In this document: one piece after another, positions 48,084-55,643 of the stretch
Layout of the letters: each line of letters starts with the position of its first letter
Numbering within the stretch: position 1 is the first letter of the stretch
From: Helicobacter felistomachi
Lineage (GTDB): Bacteria; Campylobacterota; Campylobacteria; Campylobacterales; Helicobacteraceae
NCBI RefSeq assembly: GCF_030296895.1
Contig: NZ_AP028022.1
Coordinates: forward strand, 186,001 to 250,000
Length of the DNA: 64,000 nt
Reading direction: 5' to 3'
Made by a program: the position numbers and the translations under genes
Notes under the pieces: generated by a model
Database searches by the model: none
Told to the model about the DNA's origin: nothing
The model's input: the letters and a program-made list of their open reading frames with translations, nothing else

Positions 48084-48934
48084 ATGATGTCTGAGATGTT
48101 TCATCGATTACTCAAAGGAATAAGAAGACAAGCTGGGCGCGTGTTGGATAGATACCTAGAGCCAAGATTGGCGACTTTAGCTGCTTCACTTAAGAAAGAG
48201 ATTTCAAGGATAAGAGTAGAACAACTAAGACAATCCAAAGACAAGATTTTTACATTTAATAAAGATGTCCTTAATCACAAATATCCAGGTGTTAGGGAAA
48301 TTGCTATGTACCTACCCAGTGTCTCAGTTGATATTATTCAAAATTATATAGTAATGGACGACAATTTTTACGATATTTGTACCATACAGCAAGCAGATAA
48401 ATATTTCAAAGATGGGGCTAATGTTTTAGATATAGGCTCAAATATCTGCAATAACGCTCTTTATTATGCTCTTGTGCGCAATGCAAAAAAAGTCTATGCT
48501 TTTGAACCATTAAAGGAAAATTATGAAATTTTATGCAAAAACATTGAACTTAATTCCCTGCAAGATGTGATCATCCCACACAATGTCGCATTGGGAGAGC
48601 AGGTAGGTAGAGCAAGTATAGAGAGTTTTTCTGCTTGCAATACGGGTGGGACTCATTTAAAAAATGATGAACATGGGAATTTACCCATCATAAGTTTAGA
48701 TGAATTGCAAAAAGAAGGTAAATTTGCAGACAAGATTGATTTTGTAAAAATTGATGTCGAGACTTTTGAAAGCCATGTTTTGCGGGGGGGGGGTTCTTAG
48801 AGCAGCATAGCCCTGCTATACAAATAGAAATTTTTGTTGAGAAATATAGTGAAGTGAGCGATATTCTGCGCTCTTATGGCTATAAAATGGTTGAAAAGAT
48901 AGGCTATGCAGATTATATATTTTTGAGAAATTGA
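48084..48934 (+). pseudogene. FkbM-family methyltransferase, phase-variable, currently OFF
   Basis: Starts at ATG 48084 behind AGGGAG. The SAM-binding block is GANVLDIGSNICNNALYYA and KKVYAFEPLKENYEIL, followed by KIDFVKIDVETFESHVLRG, the FkbM signature. A G9 tract at 48785-48793 pushes the frame to an immediate TAG. With ten (or seven) G the frame continues FLEQHSPAIQIEIFVEKYSE and ends at TGA 48932-48934, giving ~283 residues. Such enzymes O-methylate surface sugars, so switching would change the cell-surface glycan. It starts close to the left end of the tnpB relic. Confidence 0.85.
48785..48793 (+). repeat. G9 tract within fkbM coding sequence
   Basis: Homopolymer at codons for the RGGG segment. 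Length 9 gives an early stop; 10 or 7 restores the domain. Typical contingency locus. Confidence 0.85.
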
Positions 48935-49817
48935 ACATTTGGGTGGTTTCTTTCATCAGTAATTTGTTTGGATCTGGGGACTCACTCTGCATTAATTCTT
49001 GACATTATTCTTAAGAAAGGGTGTTGTGATGGAAAACATATGAGAATGCGATGATAAGTGGCAAGGTGGGAGCTCAAGATGGGGTAAGTCTAAGCGTTCT
49101 ACATGCTCTCTTGAAGTGAAAGGAGTTGATTGGGATTGCAAAGGGTATTCTGACCCAAAAGATAAAAACACACTAGAGAAAATCACCGATGATCTTTTGG
49201 ATTTGCTTAAGCAGATTAATAAGCACTCTCCAAATGGTCCTCAGCAATCAAGCAAAGAAAATTCTAACAACCATCGATTTTTACGATTCGTCAATAAGCA
49301 CGCCCTAAAAACCCAAAACTATGTGGGTTTGATTCAAGTACAGAGTTATTTATATAGAAATTTTACACGAGATTTTAAGGCGAGTGAGCCATTTAGTGCG
49401 GATGGCATCCAACTCACATTAAAATATTTTCCATTGAGCCTTTGATCTATGAGTCCATCAATCCCAAACCCATTTAAAACAAAGCCAAAAGGTGTTGTAT
49501 TTGGGGCAACACATGTGTTATAAGATTCTAAGAGCACTGAAATTAAACAGTTTATCCTCTCTGCAACAAGAGCAACTTTTAGCAAACCTGTAGGTTGCAC
49601 TCGCACACCACAGCAACGTCCTAGAAGGGTTGCCTTTGTCTTTAGAGCAAACCACATGCGAGGCGTGGGGGCGCATTCTATTCTTGGCAAGCGTGCCACA
49701 TGTCCGCCTCTCTCTTAGATGCTCAACTCAGCTGTATCATAACATTAAGAAAGCCAAAGCCCACCCTAAATTAACCCTTCTAGTGTTATAATGTTCCCAT
49801 TTTTTAAAGGGGTTTGT
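48935..49817. other. Non-coding or decayed region
   Basis: About 880 bases with no gene I recognise. A plus-strand frame of 109 codons at 49116-49445 (KGVDWDCKGYSDPKDKNTLE, then a Lys/Asn-rich part) has no ribosome site and unknown ancestry. A minus-strand frame at 49346-49699 (MARLPRIECAPTPRMWFALK) has odd Cys/Pro/Trp use. Either may be a gene relic. The HpaA-like gene begins at the right edge. Confidence 0.4.
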
Positions 49818-50459
49818 ATGTGGCGTTGGTTGTTTTTAGCGGGGTTATTTTTAGGGTGTAACAATGTGTTCTCGCCCTTTAGCCTGAATTTAAGCTATCC
49901 GCTCACCCCAAGCAAGCTCAACCCCGCCTTAAAGCCCCTATTCTTAAACCCCCCCGATGTGGTTTTCAACGCTGAGTTTGTGCCTAGATACGATCAAGCC
50001 CAATTTGCTAAAGCCCTGCAGAAAGCGACTTTAGGGCTATTACAGCACTTAGGCTACCCTCTAAGCCCGCAGGGCTATAACACCAACTTACAAGCCCAAA
50101 TCAGCCTAGATTTCAAAAACACCCCCAAAGACCTAAAAGAGATCGCCAAGATGCTCAAAGCAAGCCACAACAACTCGCTAGACCCATCTAGAGTATTGCA
50201 AATGCTAGAGGCTAGGGCGGATCTTAGTTTGCGTCTATGTGCTAAAGACAGCCCCAAGTGCCTAAGCCATGTCAGCGTGCAGATACAACAACCGATTTTG
50301 CGCGCCAACCCGCTAGATAGCGACCCCAATGAGCGCAGCGGGCCCAATGCCAATTACAACCACGCCCTGAATTTAGCCCTAAATAAAATCTTTAAAAAGA
50401 GCATGCAGGCGTTGCAAAACGATTTAAGGGGGGGGCAAACCTTTATCCTAAACCCATAA
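49818..50459 (+). CDS. HpaA-family lipoprotein
   Basis: 213 residues from ATG 49818 (MWRWLFLAGLFLGCNN), with lipobox LFLGC; an upstream ATG at 49791 adds nine residues that would spoil the signal. The mature part resembles HpaA: SLNLSYPLTPSKLNPALKPL near the start, a YDQAQFAKALQKATLGLLQHL helix and the closing NHALNLALNKIFKKSMQAL helix. HpaA-type proteins are surface or flagellar-sheath lipoproteins of Helicobacter. A G8 run sits near the 3' end (50428-50435). Confidence 0.75.
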   Translation: MWRWLFLAGLFLGCNNVFSPFSLNLSYPLTPSKLNPALKPLFLNPPDVVFNAEFVPRYDQAQFAKALQKATLGLLQHLGYPLSPQGYNTNLQAQISLDFKNTPKDLKEIAKMLKASHNNSLDPSRVLQMLEARADLSLRLCAKDSPKCLSHVSVQIQQPILRANPLDSDPNERSGPNANYNHALNLALNKIFKKSMQALQNDLRGGQTFILNP

Positions 50460-50476
50460 AATCCTAGGAGAGTGCC

Positions 50477-51385
50477 GTGCTATCTAAAGATGTGACCGAA
50501 TACGCCAAAGTCAAGAGCGAGCTTTACGCCTATGTGTCCTATCTGCTGACCCAAAACATTAAAAACTACCTGAAAGAACCGACTCTAAAATATATACAGC
50601 TGGCAATGGAGCGCATCAAACAAGAGGTCCGCATTAAAGAGGACATTTTTATCCTAGATGTCAATGGCAACTTGATCGATGGGGAGGGCAATGTCAAAAA
50701 CTCTTTTGCGCAAAATTCTTTGGAGCGGAGCTACTTTTATGAGGCCATCGCTGAGCGCCGCTGCATCCTCACCAACCCCTACCCCACCCGCAGCAATCGG
50801 GGGCTTGTGGTTACAGCCGCCTACCCCATTTACAACGACCAAGAAGAGTTGTTTTATGTGGTGTGTATGCACATCCCTTTAAGGGTTGCTGTGGCTTTAA
50901 GCTCGTCCTCTAAGCATTACAGTGCCTTTGCTGAGGGCAGTGTGGTGATGTATTTTGGTATTTCCATCACGCTTGCCCTTGTATCTTTATTGCTATTCGT
51001 TAAAAGTTTATCCAGCTTATACCGCGCTTTAACCCACTTTAGCAGTTTTGATGTTAAAGAGGTGTTCCACCCCATTGTGTTGTTGACTTTGGCCTTAGCC
51101 ACCGTGGATCTAGTCAAGGCGATTTTTGAAGAGGAAGTGCTGGGCAAGAACAGCGGGGATAGCCACCATGCCATCCACCGCACGATGATCCGCTTCTTAG
51201 GCTCGATCATCATCGCCTTAGCCATTGAGGCGTTGATGTTGGTCTTTAAATTCAGCATCAGCGCACCCAATAAAATCATTTACGCCGTGTATTTGGCCGG
51301 TGCGGTTTCAGCCCTGCTTGTCAGCCTAGCCATTTATGTCAAATTCGCCTACGGGGCGGCTAACGAGTCGGGGGGCAAGAATTAA
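50477..51385 (+). CDS. PDC (Cache-like) sensor domain membrane protein
   Basis: 302 residues from GTG 50477 (GGAGAG upstream). The first ~145 residues are a PDC/Cache fold (DIFILDVNGNLIDGEGNVK, RSYFYEAIAERRCILTNPYP, VVTAAYPIYN). Three or four helices follow (VVMYFGISITLALVSLLLFV; IVLLTLALATVDLVKAIF; FLGSIIIALAIEALMLVFKF; YAVYLAGAVSALLVSLAIYV). No HAMP, kinase or methyl-accepting domain is attached, so any signal must pass through a partner. No N-terminal helix anchors the sensor on its front side, so the topology is unusual. Confidence 0.75.
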   Translation: MLSKDVTEYAKVKSELYAYVSYLLTQNIKNYLKEPTLKYIQLAMERIKQEVRIKEDIFILDVNGNLIDGEGNVKNSFAQNSLERSYFYEAIAERRCILTNPYPTRSNRGLVVTAAYPIYNDQEELFYVVCMHIPLRVAVALSSSSKHYSAFAEGSVVMYFGISITLALVSLLLFVKSLSSLYRALTHFSSFDVKEVFHPIVLLTLALATVDLVKAIFEEEVLGKNSGDSHHAIHRTMIRFLGSIIIALAIEALMLVFKFSISAPNKIIYAVYLAGAVSALLVSLAIYVKFAYGAANESGGKN

Positions 51386-51452
51386 ACCCTTCAGCTTGTT
51401 TTTACCATAATGTGTTAGAATGCACCTTTTATTTTTTGTAGAAAGGACAACT

Positions 51453-51500
51453 ATGTCTCCAACCTTGTGCGCCCTGTGCGGGGGGGGTAACACTCTCTAA
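51453..51500 (+). CDS. Possible leader peptide with G8 tract
   Basis: ATG at 51453 has an AAAGGA site. With the present G8 (51480-51487) it encodes 15 residues (MSPTLCALCGGGNTL) and stops. With G7 the frame would run 34 codons through a Ser/Phe-rich, pyrimidine-rich stretch (SNSFTSSSFASL) to a TGA that overlaps the ATG of the Sel1-repeat lipoprotein at 51555. It could couple translation or be chance. Confidence 0.35.
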   Translation: MSPTLCALCGGGNTL

Positions 51501-51554
51501 TTCTTTCACCTCTTCTTCTTTCGCTTCTTTAGCCCTTTGTTTAGAGGGGCTCTT

Positions 51555-52580
51555 ATGAAACTCTTAAAATCATGTCCGTTTGTCCTTAGTGGGTGCTTGT
51601 TGGCTTCTTTGCTTGGTGGGTGCGGTGAAGCGCTGACACAGGCATTAAACTCAGAAACGCCCCAAGACAACCTATAAAAAATAACGCAAGAGATACGCCA
51701 AAGGCAATAAGCTGCAGAAACTCAAAAAAAGGAGCAGATAAAAAAAACCAAAGAAGAACAAGAGGCCAAGCACAATTCACCAGAGAGCCTTTTCCAACAA
51801 GGCCTTATTCAAGATAAAAACGAACGCGATCCTCTGCATTTAGAAGATGCCGAATAATCATTCACGGAAGCTGCTGCAAAGGGCAGTGCAGAGGTCTACC
51901 GGTATTTAGGCATCATGACCCTCAATGGAGAGCTTTCAGGACAACGATATTCAGGAAGCGATTATCAAAAAGCGATGGAATATTTCCAAGATGCTGTGGA
52001 GAGTGGGAGTGCCGATGCCCTTGCTGATATAGGCTCGTTGTATTTGTACGGGCAAGGTGTTTTTAAAGACTACACTAAAGCGATGAAGTACTACCAAAAG
52101 GCAGCGGATAAGGGGAGCGCGCATGGTTATTTTGACGCGGGCGCGATGTATAAAAATGGCCAAGGTGTACCTAAAGATGATAAGAAAGCCTACGAGTACA
52201 TTAACAAAGCGGCTGAAAAGGGATGGCCCGCAGCCCTCCGCTTTATGGGTGCCATGTATGCCACTAGCAAGGGTGCATCTAGAGACTTTGTCAAAGCTAA
52301 AGAGTACTACGAAAAGGCTGCTGCTGATGGATCTAGTGATGCTTATGCTTATTTTAGAGAAATGTATTTCGCTGGATTAGGTGTAGCTAAAGACTATAAC
52401 AAAGTCAAAGAGTATTTTGAAAATGGCATCAAAAGGAAAAATGCGATGACTTATTATGATTTAGGAATCATGTATCACAACGGGGCGGGCGTGTTGGTGG
52501 ATAAAAACCAAGTCGCAGAATATGTCAAAAAAGCCTGCGACTTAGGCTCTGAACAAGCTTGCGCCGCTTTAATCAAATAA
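51555..52580 (+). pseudogene. Sel1-repeat lipoprotein with three in-frame TAA codons
   Basis: A single frame runs from the lipoprotein signal (MKLLKSCPFVLSGCLLASLL, LGGC) through a Glu/Lys/Gln-rich linker into five to six Sel1 repeats (GSADALADIGSLYLYGQGVF and so on) and the typical end CDLGSEQACAALIK. It is interrupted only by TAA at 51675, 51708 and 51855. Each fits an AAA (Lys) to TAA change. A fragment from ATG 51915 (221 residues) could still be made but lacks a signal peptide. Sel1 (Hcp-type) proteins of Helicobacter are secreted and cysteine-rich; this one has few cysteines. Confidence 0.8.
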
Positions 52581-52595
52581 ACAAAGGTAGAAAAT

Positions 52596-53385
52596 ATGAA
52601 AACAAGAATAAAAGTTGTGCTCTGCGCATTGGGGGTGGGGGTAGGTGTTTTAGGAGCAGAACAATTTGATCCACGCGTGTGTGCTACTGAAGTGCCCGGT
52701 GTGGGTTATGTGGCTTATGGAATAATGCGCAATGCCGTATCTGCGGGGTTAAGCCGCGTTGGAACGAGCGCAGAAGATGCAATCGCGTGTTTTAAAGCGG
52801 CTACGCAAGCAGGAATGAACACCGCCTATATGGATTTAGGAAATTTGTACCAAGAAACCAAACAATACAAAAAAGCCCTAGAAGCCTACCAGAAAAGCGC
52901 AGACAAGGGGGATGGTGACGCGATGGTGCAATTAGGGATTATATGTGTAGATGGATTGGGGTTGCCAAAGACCACCACAGAGCATTTAAATACTTTGAAA
53001 AAGCTACGCTGAAGGGGAATGCCTTAGGGTTTTTGGAATTAGGGGCCATGTATCAAAATGGGTGGGGAGTCAAGAAGGACTACGCGAAGGCAATGAAGTA
53101 TTACCAAAAGAGTAAAAAAGATAAAGATGGCAGACTTTCACTAGCGGTATACTTGAACATAGGAAACATGTATGCTAATGGCTTGTGGGTTAAAAAGGAC
53201 TATGTCCAGGCTGTGCAATATTTAGAGACAATAAGTGGTGGTAGCAATATGATAAGCGGAGTGGCAGACTATATGTTGGGCACCATTTATAAAAAGTTCT
53301 TGTGGCTATGCAGAGCTTGGCAACATGTATAAAGACGGGCAAGGGGTGGCACAAGACTATACAGAGGCGATCAATGACTATAAAT
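52596..53385 (+). pseudogene. Second Sel1-repeat protein, frameshifted and truncated
   Basis: Signal peptide MKTRIKVVLCALGVGVGVLG, then Sel1 repeats. Frame 1 breaks at the G4 run 52958-52961; one more G restores DGLGVAKDHHRAFKYFEKA. A second break occurs near 53295, after which the frame reads GYAELGNMYKDGQGVAQDYT. Repeat sequence stops abruptly near 53385 and AT-rich plasmid-like DNA follows. A short Sel1 fragment at 59427-59540 could be the missing end. Confidence 0.75.
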
Positions 53386-53484
53386 TAATGATTTCAAAAC
53401 ATTACTTATCCATATTTAACCCAATCACAAACATTATTCATTTGATTAATCAAAATTTTAAACATTTTTTAATGGATTAAATCT

Positions 53485-53570
53485 TACACTAATTGAATAT
53501 CATGCTAATTCAAGATTTCGCATTCTACACTAATCTAGTCAGTGATGTCAGCAATGTCAGCAGTGTGTCT
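53485..53570 (+). repeat. Short direct repeats upstream of parA
   Basis: TACACTAAT occurs at 53485-53493 and 53526-53534; ATGTCAGCA occurs twice in tandem at about 53546-53564. Such clustered repeats before parA are the usual place for a partition centromere or operator. They may be bound by the small partner encoded after parA. Confidence 0.4.
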
Positions 53571-53626
53571 ATGCCCATCAACCCACAGCACCAAAAACCA
53601 ACCAAAAACCAAAAACAAAGGTTCTC

Positions 53627-54199
53627 ATGATTTTCTCCATTATCAACAAAAAAGGTGGGGTGGGTAAGACCGCCTTTAGTTTCTCCATTGCTAAAGATTT
53701 AGATTTGTTCTTGCAAAGCAACGACTCTTCCATCATTGAGAGCATTTACCCTGATAAAGCTAAAATCAGCACCCGCCTTTCTTTAATCAACAATTGTGTC
53801 TATGACTTTGGAGGCTTTATCCAAAGTGGGGTTTTAGAGATTGCTAAAGCCAGTCAAGCCATCCTCATCCCCTGCACTCCCCTTTACAACTCCCTACTAA
53901 AGACCATTGAAACCATCCAAGAGTTACAAGTTTTAAAAGTGCCCTTAATGGTGCTCGTCACCGATTATCAAAGCCTAGAAGAGCAAGAACAAACAAGTTC
54001 TACCTTACAATCTAACTTCACAGATTTAAACTTTTTCTTTTTTAAACACTCTAAGATTATAGAAAACTCTATGCGTAAGGGATTGAGCTTTAAAGAGTTG
54101 TCTTTGCAAACCCCACTCTCTGGAATCCAATACAAGACTTTCATGACAGAATACCAACGCCTTTTAGACACTTTAACAAAAGGAGTAAACAATGAATGA
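53627..54199 (+). CDS. parA: ParA/MinD-like partition ATPase
   Basis: 190 residues. Deviant Walker A KKGGVGKTAFSFSIAKDL at the N-terminus with both lysines, and the VYDFGG switch Asp. Shorter than chromosomal ParA and without an N-terminal DNA-binding domain (type Ib-like), as in small mobilisable plasmids. It should move plasmid copies with the partner encoded by the next, overlapping gene. AT-richer than flanking core genes. Confidence 0.85.
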   Translation: MIFSIINKKGGVGKTAFSFSIAKDLDLFLQSNDSSIIESIYPDKAKISTRLSLINNCVYDFGGFIQSGVLEIAKASQAILIPCTPLYNSLLKTIETIQELQVLKVPLMVLVTDYQSLEEQEQTSSTLQSNFTDLNFFFFKHSKIIENSMRKGLSFKELSLQTPLSGIQYKTFMTEYQRLLDTLTKGVNNE

Positions 54200-54454
54200 A
54201 AACAAAAACACCCCCAAATCTATCCAAGATGCTTTGAAAAACACCCACAACCCCAAGCAAACACTTTCAGTGCTAAAGACAAAGCCAAACCAGGTAGAAA
54301 ACCTTTGCCCGCTCATTTAAAACAAAACCACATCGTTACCTTTTACTTATCCCAAGAGGAATACAACACCCTAAAAGCTCTAGCTGACAAGGAGGCTGAT
54401 AGTGTGGGCTTCTTTGTCAAACGCTATGTGTTAAAGAATTTGGTGAGGGGGTAG
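54192..54454 (+). pseudogene. Small DNA-binding partner of ParA, frameshifted
   Basis: ATG at 54192 overlaps the parA stop by 8 bases and has AGGAG upstream. The first frame (MNENKNTPKSIQDALKNTHN) ends early. One extra C in the C4 run at 54251-54254 continues into KAKPGRKPLPAHLKQNHIV and a ribbon-helix-helix-like end (VTFYLSQEEYNTLKALADKE, VGFFVKRYVLK), ~87 residues. Basic N-terminus plus RHH end is the layout of ParG/ParB-type partners. Confidence 0.6.
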
Positions 54455-54784
54455 TAATAAGCTAGGGTATTGCTTGTGTGTAGATGAGCTTTGACAACTT
54501 TTCTTCTTAAAACTTCTGTCTTTTTGGCATATTTGGCATATCTTAGATTTTGAGAGAGCGGCGACCCATAAAAAATGGACACGGTGCCTTCTACGGAGCA
54601 CCAAAGAGTACCAACCTTGTCATACCGTGTTTTCATTAACAAAGTAGGGGCCATTTAGATGTAGCAAAAGCACAACCTAACTTCTTTGGAACAACCCCAA
54701 AAAAGATAGCGAAGTCTTGTAACCCGTACCCCAACAACTCCTAGTTTCTCAACCGTAAAAACATTTTATTGCATGCTACAACAG
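54455..54784. other. Intergenic stretch without supported gene
   Basis: About 330 bases between the parA operon and the minus-strand small genes. Frames on either strand lack ribosome sites and recognisable domains. Likely holds the ends of two convergent transcripts. Confidence 0.4.
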
Positions 54785-54916
54785 CTATCTAACAGCATTT
54801 TTATCTTGTTTACTCCGTTGGCGATCTTTTTCAATTTCTTTATCGAGCCAATAAATGGGGTAGACCATACAAAACAATCCAAATAGGGCAAGAAGAAAAG
54901 ACATAAACGACATCAT
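54785..54916 (-). CDS. 43-aa single-helix membrane protein
   Basis: ATG 54916 overlaps the stop of the upstream gene (TGATG) and AAGGGG lies nine bases before it. One membrane helix (FMSFLLALFGLFCMVYPIYW), then a charged tail (DKEIEKDRQRSKQDK). Translational coupling and the clear helix-plus-tail pattern support a real gene despite its size. Function unknown; small membrane proteins of this kind are common on plasmids. Confidence 0.5.
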   Translation of the reverse strand: MMSFMSFLLALFGLFCMVYPIYWLDKEIEKDRQRSKQDKNAVR

Positions 54917-55245
54917 TGCACACCCCTTTCAATCTTGTTAAGGTCAGCAATTGTGTTCTTAATGCAAAAGAACACAATCCTTAGCAAAGTACCAAATCCT
55001 ATGAGAGATGCACTCCATTGAAACAAATCCATTTTGCTGTAATGGATCACAATGAACCCAAAAATACTGAAGATGGCAGTCAATGTCGTGATTAACACTG
55101 TTTTAAAAATGTCAATCTCCGCTTTCGCTCTCTCCCTTATGCCCGTTATTTCTGAGTTTTCAACTGACTTTTTCTCGACCTTTCTTTGAAGGATTACACA
55201 CTTCCATAATTCTAGCAACAGTATATCCAAGTGAAGGACAATCAC
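54913..55245 (-). CDS. Small membrane protein with two helices
   Basis: Up to 110 residues; the start is unclear (GTG 55245 is the longest, with no convincing ribosome site). A charged helix (ITGIRERAKAEIDIFKTV) precedes two membrane helices (VLITTLTAIFSIFGFIVIHY; WSASLIGFGTLLRIVFFCI). It overlaps the upstream small gene in another frame, and the downstream 43-aa gene. Function unknown. Confidence 0.5.
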   Translation of the reverse strand: MIVLHLDILLLELWKCVILQRKVEKKSVENSEITGIRERAKAEIDIFKTVLITTLTAIFSIFGFIVIHYSKMDLFQWSASLIGFGTLLRIVFFCIKNTIADLNKIERGVQ

Positions 55246-55348
55246 TGAACAAGTTTTCTAGTGTCTTTTTTAACAAAAGGTAGTTGTTTCTATAAGCCCT
55301 CACAACCGCTTCCAACCCCAAAACCATTGTTGGGGGAACTCCCAACAC
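55160..55348 (-). CDS. Small helical protein, unknown
   Basis: 62 codons at most, with an internal ATG giving MVLGLEAVVRAYRNNYLLLK as a likelier start. Charged helical protein ending in a Lys/Arg-rich tail. It overlaps the next gene by 86 bases in a different frame; the two may be one gene split by a frameshift near 55170. No family recognised. Confidence 0.35.
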   Translation of the reverse strand: MLGVPPTMVLGLEAVVRAYRNNYLLLKKTLENLFSDCPSLGYTVARIMEVCNPSKKGREKVS

Positions 55349-55643
55349 ATAACCTTGCGCTCTATGACCCCTTAAAAGCGCTTAAAATACTAAGTTTGAT
55401 TTATTACTTTACTTCATCTTGCTTTTCAAAGACATGATTGCTCTATTTGGTCGTTTTTTTACTCTCTCCTCAAAGACATGATTACCCTACAGTCTGCAGA
55501 TGTTTCAAGACCAAAAATCTAATTCTCACTTTAAAGCCTTCTCTTGGGGGTTTGGGGGCTTGCCCCCAAGAGCAATATAGATGCCAAGCGTCAGCTTGGC
55601 TTACCGATTTATCACAAGCACACTCCACAAACAAGCTTCATTA

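Noticed and set aside
54424-54654. Minus-strand 76-codon frame after the ParA partner gene
   Set aside because: No start signals, overlaps the partner gene's end, no recognisable features.
55349-55643. Short plus-strand frame before the relaxase and N-terminal extension of the relaxase to 55581
   Set aside because: The relaxase family start MGFIASINF fits ATG 55644; upstream residues are unlike relaxases.
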